DNA from: Pigoraptor vietnamica
Taxonomy: Eukaryota > Opisthokonta > Filasterea
DNA: 25,000 nt
Assembly: GCA_943704525.1 (NCBI GenBank)
Contig: CALSCQ010000985.1
Coordinates: forward strand, 1 to 25,000
Direction of reading: 5' to 3'
Positions 19,388 to 25,000 of the stretch are shown here, piece after piece. The notes under the pieces are model-generated. The model was given only the letters and a program-made list of their open reading frames with translations. It did not search any database and was not told the origin of the DNA. Positions within the stretch are counted from its first letter, which is position 1. Every line of letters starts with the position of its first letter. A program made the translations under genes and the position numbers.

Positions 19388-19462
19388 ACTCACACGCACA
19401 CACGCACACACGCACACACGCTCACACGCACACACGCACACACGCACACACGCACACACGTA
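19388..19462. repeat. (CACACG)n tandem repeat
   Basis: About 75 bases of CACACG hexamers with one CTCACACG variant. Confidence 0.85.
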
Positions 19463-19798
19463 CAACTATTTAGGGTTACATACTCTGACGCCGACAATCT
19501 TCTCTCGCCGGGACGGGGTCGTCGCCACGCGTTCGGCTCCCGTCGATGCATTCACTCTCCCGCCGGCGCTGACCGAACGCACAGAATAATGGGGCGAATG
19601 AGATGACTCGGCTGTGAAAGAACGCGGTTTGCGTGGAACGGCGAAGGTTATCGCTGCAATAACCTCCGGAAGGAATTCACCTCTGTCCTCTCGCGATAAC
19701 GACGTCAACGCTGAGCCCCAACAAAACGCATCGACTCACGACCACCCATTACTGCACATATGTGTCGCAGCTCCTCTTCCTTGCATTGACACGCGCTC

Positions 19799-19855
<57 letters not shown>

Positions 19856-19863
19856 ACACACAC
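19799..19863. repeat. (CA)n microsatellite
   Basis: A nearly pure CA run of about 55 bases, continuing imperfectly to 19863, roughly 60 bases upstream of ATG 19924. It is probably in the leader or promoter of the papain-like gene. Confidence 0.95.
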
Positions 19864-19923
19864 GCGCGCATACACAACGCACACGCACGCACACTACATC
19901 CCTCCAGTCCCCTCCCCAGTAAC

Positions 19924-20620
19924 ATGGCGTCTCTTTCCTTGCCTATCGTATCCACAAACGTGATCGACGTCGAGCTGTGGGTGTTTAAGGACGTGAGGAC
20001 CAAAAGCCCCGTCAAGCACACCGGCATCTTCCTCCATCTCCACGACAAAAGCACCGACACGCACTCATTCCGCAGAGTGGACTTTGGAGTCGTCGCCAAC
20101 CCCGTTGTCCGCCACCGGCACTCGCGAGGGGTTGCCCGCCACCGGCACTCGCGAGGGGTTGTCCGCCACCGGCACTCGCGACGCTCCTTCTGGCGACAGA
20201 AAGCGTCTGGAAACTGTGAAATTGGGTGAGATGCCCTCCCCGACGACGTTTGACGGGTTCGTGCAAGCGTGCACCTTCCAGTGTTCCGCGCCGACAGTTG
20301 ACGCGGCTTTTCAGGCGCTGTTCGACTCGATCTTCGCGCGGGCGGACAGGGCGTACAACATTGTGAGCTACACGTGCCGCACGTATTGCGCCGAGGTGCT
20401 GAAGCTGCTGAAGGGCTACGGCGTGTCGGTCCGTCGAGAGGCAGAGCAATTTCTGAACGACACGGTGCGCAACGACGGCATCGTGACGGTACTGACGGCG
20501 GGGGCCGTGTTCCTTGTTGGGCTCGCAATGTATCTCTTCCCTGGAAATGAGCCACCGAACTCGCCTCTGAAGAGGGAGGAGGAGGAGGAGGAGGGGAACA
20601 AACGAGAAGGAAATGCATAG
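19924..20620 (+). CDS. tail-anchored papain-fold (LRAT/PPPDE/NlpC-P60-like) protein, split over two frames
   Basis: From ATG 19924 the first frame gives VELWVFKDVRT, then VKHTGIFLHLHD, with the histidine of an H-x-G-I motif as in LRAT-type thiol enzymes, then FRRVDFGVVANP. It runs on to a stop at 20227. The second half of the fold is in the +1 frame: FDGFVQACTF, AYNIVSYTCRTYCAEVLKLL (candidate catalytic Cys) and a C-terminal membrane segment (VTVLTAGAVFLVGLAMYLF) with a charged tail, ending at 20620. Both frames are open across a 27-bp tandem repeat (20105-20183). So this is either one gene with a one-base indel or sequence error, a very short intron, or frameshifted translation. All GT dinucleotides before the repeat lie in the same phase, so an ordinary intron is hard to build. 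The likely role is a cysteine hydrolase or acyltransferase on an internal membrane, inferred from the fold only. Confidence 0.6.
20105..20183. repeat. 27-bp tandem repeat, three units
   Basis: Units start at 20105, 20132 and 20159 and are nearly identical (CCGCCACCGGCACTCGCGA core). In one frame they encode V-x-RHRHSRG, in the next LSATGTREG. Neither frame has a stop, so a frame change anywhere within them would be tolerated. Confidence 0.9.
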
Positions 20621-20942
20621 CCCCGAGTGAATGAACACAAATTCATACTAACAGCCCAATACTGCCAATACAATACCGACGGTCACTGCCACACAGTTGA
20701 CCATCGCTCCAGCCGTACAACTACATGCAACACACTGCGGAAGTGCGCCTGGCACACAACACGGCCATTCCCATAACAATCGAGTGGGGCTGTCCGCCGT
20801 GCTTGTCGGTGCGATGCACACTCGGACGGCAGTCCGAGACAGAGTGAGAGATGTTAACAAACGGCGCATTCATTTTCGTCTTCGCGCTCACAGACCCTTT
20901 TCACTGAGCTCCTCCTTCCTCCTCTCCAGCCAAATCCGCGCT
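20621..20942. other. convergent intergenic region
   Basis: 322 bases between the end of the papain-like gene and the 3' end of the minus-strand F-box/Sel1-like relic. I see no gene. A C/T-rich run ending in CTCTCCAG at 20930 resembles an acceptor but leads only to a short frame. Confidence 0.6.
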
Positions 20943-21772
20943 CTAGAATGGCCGTCGTCCACCGCCGCACTGCGAGTCAGCGCAACGCCCCTCTTTTCGT
21001 CTCGCGTACCTCTCTAGAACCGCTGCATAGCCAGTAGCCAAACGCATACATTCCCCGAGGTGACCCACCGCAGCCGCCCTCTCGTACTGCGCAGCGGCCG
21101 CAGGTCGGTCACATGGCACCCCATTGCCGTAGAAGAGGCAGCTACCGACGAAGATCACACCCGCCGCGCACGCATTCGCACAAGAAACGAAGAGCGAATA
21201 CGCCCTGGCCTCGTTCCGCTCGGTTCCCACGCCGTAATAGTGACAAATGCCCACTTCAAACACACTCACAGGGTCGTCGGCGCAGGAGAGAAGAGGCACT
21301 CGCAGACGCAGCCGCTTTGTGGCAGTCCCGCGACTCTTCATCGTCACAGCCGCCCCAATCGCACTGATTCAGCAGAAAGAGGTTCAGGGGGGCGCATGTT
21401 TTTCTCCACTTAAGTCGTACTTCTGTCCGTGCCGGCGCCTCTTCGAAGAGCCGCGCATGCTTAACTTCAAACGGCGCAAACTAATCGCGCACTCAAACGG
21501 GCGGAGCGCCAGTTTTCCCGCTGGAATGCACGATTTAACCTCCCCAAGAAACGAGGGTCCTCAAAGTATGTGTCGGTAGGCGAAGGAGGCGAAATAGACG
21601 GCTGCACGTCTTGGCCAGCACGCACTTTCGCCATTCGCCACGGATACGGCAGCACATGGACAAAAATTACTTCCGAGGGGAGAGAGTCGAGGTTGGCCGG
21701 AAGGAGAGGAAAGTCGCAGCTGCATCTCCGTTGCACATGTTGGAATAACGCGATGGCGCGCGTTGGTAACAC
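20943..21772 (-). pseudogene. F-box/Sel1-like protein relic
   Basis: Protein-like pieces lie in the order expected of one gene but in different frames. The 5' piece (21772-21467) contains LDSLPSEVIFVHVLPY, which resembles the start of an F-box, followed by RFLGRLNRAFQRENW. A middle piece near 21340-21240 reads CDDEESRDCHKAAASASASS. The 3' piece (21341-20943) has two clear Sel1 repeats, FEVGICHYYGVGTERNEARA and GSCLFYGNGVPCDRPAAAAQ followed by YERAAAVGHLGECMRL. No introns with good donors connect them, so at least two frame changes are likely and I call it a pseudogene. It could instead be an intact gene with unusual introns. F-box plus Sel1 proteins act as substrate adaptors of SCF ubiquitin ligases, and the plus-strand gene at 17734 is a distant relative in repeat type only. 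Confidence 0.45.
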
Positions 21773-21999
21773 GGACTCACGTGACTCATTGTTGACAGTC
21801 CGTGAAACAGCGGACCAATCGGAGAATGCCCCTTCACGTGTTTTGTGCTTATCTCCAATCTATTTCCACCGCTTCAAAAATAATTCACTGGTCTCATACA
21901 TTTTCCATACTCAGATCGAACCGTAATAAAGCATCCAAAGGGGTGGCGCCGCGCCCGAAAAAATCACGCCTCGTCCAATGGACTCATCGACACTCTGTC

Positions 22000-22134
22000 C
22001 CATAGTTAGCCCATAGTGAACATTTTCCATAGTCAGCCCATAGTCAAGCACTGTTGGCGCCAACCGGCCCATAGTCAGCCCATAGTGAAGCGAATCGCTA
22101 TAGTCAGCCCATAGTCATTGGGCACGGCCATAGT
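22000..22134 (+). promoter_or_regulatory. array of nine C(C/T)ATAGT motifs, mostly in pairs 11 bp apart
   Basis: CCATAGT occurs at 22000, 22011, 22027, 22038, 22069, 22080, 22109 and 22128, and CTATAGT at 22098, all on the same strand and almost all followed by (C/G)A. Four pairs are spaced exactly 11 bases (22000/22011, 22027/22038, 22069/22080, 22098/22109), about one helical turn. The units between pairs are not otherwise alike, so this is motif recurrence and not a simple satellite. It looks like a multi-site binding platform between divergent genes. The factor is unknown. Confidence 0.65.
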
Positions 22135-22190
22135 GAATGTATGGCGGAGTGTGCGGGTGACGGAATCTTGACAGCAGCGCCCAGCTGAGA

Positions 22191-22191
<1 letters not shown>

Positions 22192-22224
<33 letters not shown>
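22192..22224. repeat. (CA)n microsatellite
   Basis: A pure CA run of about 32 bases shortly after the CCATAGT array. Confidence 0.95.
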
Positions 22225-22225
<1 letters not shown>

Positions 22226-22808
22226 GTCATGCGCGCACCACGCATTCCTGCCGCTCCCCCCCTTTCCCGCGCCTCCTCCCTCTCCCCGCATCTCTCTCTC
22301 TCTCTCTCGGGCGTGTCTGTCTGTGTCTGTCGTCCGCTGATGCGTGTGAAAATGAAAAGTCTTGCGCAAAGGCAAAAGGCCCACACATTCGCTCTGACAC
22401 AATCTCCGACTGATTCGTTTGCAGCGATCATATCGGCAGCTACACACACACCTCCTCCAACTCCATAGCAACAATGACTTCCCAACGCGCGAATCGCCTC
22501 CTTAGACAAAATTGAATTTTCCCCCCATTTCCCATAGCGCCCAGTGAGTGGGAGCGCTTCTGATCGCGTCCGTTTCTCCCGTTTGGCGGCCATAACCGCT
22601 GCGCTCTTTGGCCGAAAGCCACTCTCTTGCGACCTCGTCTTCCGCCGGAGGAAGCCGTTTTAAAGGGATCGTTTCGTCCCTCTCCATTTCTTCATCAACC
22701 CCACGCGCCGTCGCATTCCGTCGGCTCGTCGAGACGCATTTTCGTGCGGTGTCTCGTCCACACACAGCCAACAAAACGACTCGTCGGTTTTACGACGCGA
22801 ACGCTTCT

Positions 22809-23006
22809 ATGTATCCATTCGGAACGAGCGGTCTCCGTGATATGCCCAGTAACTCTGCTCCGAACGACCTCGCCCTGTATCACCTCGAATCGCCGACTTC
22901 CTGTGCCAAGCGCCCCAACGACCTCGCCCTCTACCACCTCGAGGACCCCCCAAGCGCCAAGGGCCTTGTGCTGGCCCTCTACCACATTGAGAGCCCGACC
23001 GTCTGA
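22809..23006 (+). CDS. 65-codon upstream frame with three LALYH repeats (uORF or small protein)
   Basis: From ATG 22809 this frame has 65 residues. Its body is three copies of one unit: PNDLALYHLESPTSCAKR, PNDLALYHLEDPPSAKG and LVLALYHIESPTV. It ends 101 bases before the bZIP start codon on the same strand, with no sign of a separate promoter in between, so it is probably in the 5' leader of the bZIP mRNA. Repeats kept at protein level (LALYHLE/LALYHIE with third-base differences) argue that the peptide itself is selected. Upstream frames that stall or bypass ribosomes control bZIP genes such as GCN4, ATF4 and plant S1 bZIPs; a similar role here is inference. It could also be a free-standing small protein. 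The frame is open further upstream but has no ATG there. Confidence 0.5.
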   Translation: MYPFGTSGLRDMPSNSAPNDLALYHLESPTSCAKRPNDLALYHLEDPPSAKGLVLALYHIESPTV

Positions 23007-23107
23007 AGAGTGACGGTGTGGTTCAATCGTTGCGCTTTGAATCAATTTCTCTCTCTCTCTCTGTCTCGTGGTGGAGAGCGCGTTCGGTCGCGCGAGATCG
23101 GTCGAGA

Positions 23108-24205
23108 ATGAACGCGGACGAGCTTCGTGGCAAGGCGGACGAGCTGGCGGCTCTGCTGATGAGCCCCCATGCCCTTGGTGGGTTGGCCGTGTTTTGCATG
23201 TGACGCGTTACACAGCCGTGTGACTTTCTGTTTACGCGACCTGTATTCGCCCATATCGCTGCTAATTCATCCCTGCCCTCCCAAAAAGCAGGCAACCTGA
23301 AGGACACGGACCTTGCGGCCGTGCTGGGACGCCCCGCTGACGACGATGGCCTTCGCGGCTTCTTCCCCACACCGACGATGACCGCCAGCGCGCCCGTCGT
23401 CGCCGCGCATTCGCTCGCGCCTTTCGACATCTCGTCGTCGACGGCGGCCAACCCGTTTGCCCTGGCAGCGAACCCCTTCCTCGCTTACGGCAGCGCACTC
23501 GCCGCCCAGCGCCTCATTGGCCAGCGGATGGCCGAGTTTGCCGAGTCGCTCGCGCGCACTCCGATCAACGCGGACGTGAACGTGCGCGCGGCTGGAAAGG
23601 GCAAGGGCGTTGCGCCAATTGCGCCCAAGCAGCCCGTCTCGCTTGCGACCCTCTCTCCCGTGCCCATGGTCCCCCTTGTGTCGACGCCGGCGGACGCGTG
23701 CGGCGCGATGACTGCAGGCAGCAACAATGCGGCCAGCCCCGTCCCTTCGGAGTCGGCTGCGACGGCCGCCGCTTCGGACGAGTCGGACCCCGCGTCGCCG
23801 CGCAGCGATCGCACTGTCATGGGCCTCTGCCGCAAGCGCCGCGCGTCCGAAGATTCGGAGAGCGGTGAGACGAAGCGCGTCCGCCGCGACTCGGACAACG
23901 GCAGCGACGACGACATGAGCCCGTCGGCCGGCGGTGCCAAGGAGTGCCTGTCGGAGGAGGAGAAGCGCCGTCGCAATTGCGTGGCAAGCGCGCGCTTTCG
24001 CGAGAAGAAGAAGAAGGAGCTGCGCATGCTCGAGGACGTTGCCCAGCAGAAGAGCGACGAGTGCGACCGCCTCAACGGCCGCGTGCGAATGCTCGAGCAG
24101 GAGGTCAACTACCTCCGCCAGATTGTCGCGTTGTGTGCGGCCCCCAAGTTTGGGTCGCCCCTCGCCACGCCCCTGGCGGCGCCCTTCCTCGGATTTGCGA
24201 TGTAA
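23108..24205 (+). CDS. bZIP transcription factor
   Basis: Exons 23108-23177 and 23292-24205 encode 327 residues. The 114-base intron has donor G|GTGGGT and acceptor AAAGCAG, phase 1, restoring a glycine in PHALGNLKDTD. The bZIP domain is near the C-terminus (about 244-305). The basic region is RRRNCVASARFREKKKK, with the invariant N252 and R260. The zipper has L270, K277, L284, L291 and L298 at strict heptads, the second position being lysine instead of leucine. NxxASARFR is close to fungal Met28/Cys3/Zip-type and ATF4-like factors. Before it lies a Ser/Asp-rich stretch with basic clusters CRKRR and KRVRR (about 203-225), likely nuclear localisation and phosphorylation sites. The N-terminal half is Ala/Pro-rich, perhaps activating. 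It binds DNA as a dimer, probably at TGACGTAA- or TTACGTAA-like sites (family knowledge). Translation may be controlled by the upstream frame at 22809. Confidence 0.9.
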
Positions 24206-25000
24206 GGGGCTTCGGGTCCGTCGGATCGGCGCCGTTTGTTCTCAAGTTCCCCGTCCTGACACGGGCGGGTCGCAGCGTGTGACAACGGCACTGTCCTATC
24301 CCTAACGCGGCGGCGGTCGTGCGAGAGCGTGTGCGTGCGTGTGAAAGCCCGGATTTCCGACGTCGCCGTAGCGATTCGAACCTTGGCGATGAAAATCTTG
24401 AGGCCGCTCGAAGATGCGCCTTCGCTTCACGCCAGTTCCCTTGAGCCGTATTGCTCGGGCTGCTGTGTGTTGCGAAGTCTGCGTTCCGAATGCTGCGTTG
24501 GCGTTCGCGTGAAAAGACGAGACGGGGTCGCTGGCGTGCGTGCGTGTGTGCGTGCGTGCGGTGTGTTTGGTGTTAGCGCCCTCTTGCCCGTGTGTTCTAT
24601 TCCCGTTTCGGCTGTGCTCGTGTGATCTCTTTTTCGCTCGCTTTGGAAGCCAAAAGCTCGAGTGTGCGTTTTGAGACACGACTGCAGTGATTTAAACTTG
24701 GCAATTGGGCCGAAAGAAGATTGCGTCTGTTGCGCACGGTGGCCCACAAGAGTGATACACACGCACAAATACGCTCACATTAAGCGATAGAGGACACAGA
24801 GGCCCATAGGGGCAGCGAACAGGGGTTGACGCCTCGAACGTGCTGTGCAGCTCGTGTAATCGAAACCAGCGACAACGCGTGTGCACGCAATTAACAATAA
24901 ATCGAAAAACGCGGCACGCAGCGACACGCGACAGCAGCGAGATAAACTATACAAGCGCGAGATCCCTCTCAGCCGAGTTGAAGTGGGGCTCAAAGAGGAG
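24206..25000. other. 3' flank of the bZIP gene
   Basis: About 800 bases with no gene I can support. It has TGCG/TGTG-rich stretches (24325-24345, 24535-24565) and an AATAAA at 24896 that could end a long bZIP 3' UTR. Short frames on both strands have no protein-like features. Confidence 0.6.

Larger units (their letters stand above)
19177..19923. other. intergenic region with CA microsatellites
   Basis: This spacer contains CACACG repeats (about 19388-19462) and a pure (CA)n run (19799-19853). A C/T-rich run ending in CCTCCCCAG|TAACATG just before the next start could be a 5' UTR splice acceptor. On the minus strand a frame ending at 19250 (PFELMGVAVRI and on) looks somewhat protein-like but has no start or partner exon I can support. 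Confidence 0.6.
21773..22808. other. divergent intergenic region between the F-box/Sel1 relic and the bZIP gene
   Basis: About 1 kb without a gene. It holds CACGTG-containing words (21779, 21836), CCAAT boxes (21814 and 21975), an AATAAA at 21925, the CCATAGT array (22000-22134), a (CA)n run (22192-22224), a (CT)n run near 22290-22309, and a further CCATAG at 22532. The right end (22600-22808) is the likely leader of the bZIP transcript. Confidence 0.6.

Noticed and set aside
19250-19465. Protein-like minus-strand frame (ends in LNLQQDLHRYQRD)
   Set aside because: Its start lies in a CACACG repeat and I found no credible upstream exon or acceptor.
24361-24400. tRNA-like B-box (GGTTCGAATC on the minus strand)
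   Set aside because: The flanking bases do not form a T-stem, and no acceptor stem or A-box is in place.
1-25000. A viral or mobile-element origin for the window
   Set aside because: High GC, F-box and Sel1 content made me consider a giant virus, but phase-consistent spliceosomal introns and long TG/CA microsatellites fit a nuclear genome. I saw no LTRs, integrase, reverse transcriptase, capsid or transposase core.

Overview
The window looks like nuclear DNA of a GC-rich unicellular eukaryote that I cannot place to genus. Genes are interrupted by GT-AG introns of about 110-200 bases. Donors are mostly AAG|GTGNGT and most introns are phase 0. There are no operons or ribosome binding sites. 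Intergenic DNA and introns are full of (TG)n/(CA)n microsatellites. I recognise no rRNA, tRNA, CRISPR array, LTR element or other virus-like element.

Layout, left to right: (1) a small three-exon minus-strand gene (91-821), visible only after splicing; (2) a 1.3 kb divergent spacer with four CACGTG boxes; (3) a type II membrane protein with two glycosyltransferase-like domains (2137-4305); (4) a spacer with a 92-bp dispersed repeat and a TG tract; (5) a six-repeat ricin-type beta-trefoil protein (5639-6526); (6) a doubtful small CxxC/CxxC frame; (7) a promoter with four CCAAT boxes in front of a giant three-exon gene (7573-15574) for a 2552-residue type II membrane protein of no family I know; (8) a second copy of the 92-bp repeat, probably the first exon of a Sel1-like repeat gene (main exon 17734-19176); (9) a papain-fold (LRAT/PPPDE-like) tail-anchored protein split over two frames at a 27-bp tandem repeat (19924-20620); (10) a minus-strand F-box/Sel1-like relic (20943-21772); (11) a spacer with an array of paired CCATAGT motifs; (12) a bZIP transcription factor gene (23108-24205, one intron) preceded by a 65-codon upstream frame with three LALYH repeats.

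The genes do not form an obvious pathway. Three encode predicted membrane-anchored products: the glycosyltransferase pair, the giant protein and the papain-like protein. Glycosylation of secretory cargo such as the N-glycosylation-site-rich giant protein is possible but is only inference. The most interesting items are the 11-bp-phased CCATAGT array, the repeat-bearing upstream frame before the bZIP gene, the dispersed repeat that carries a splice donor, and the giant unassigned protein. All exon joins come from reading frames and splice consensus alone; no transcript data were available.
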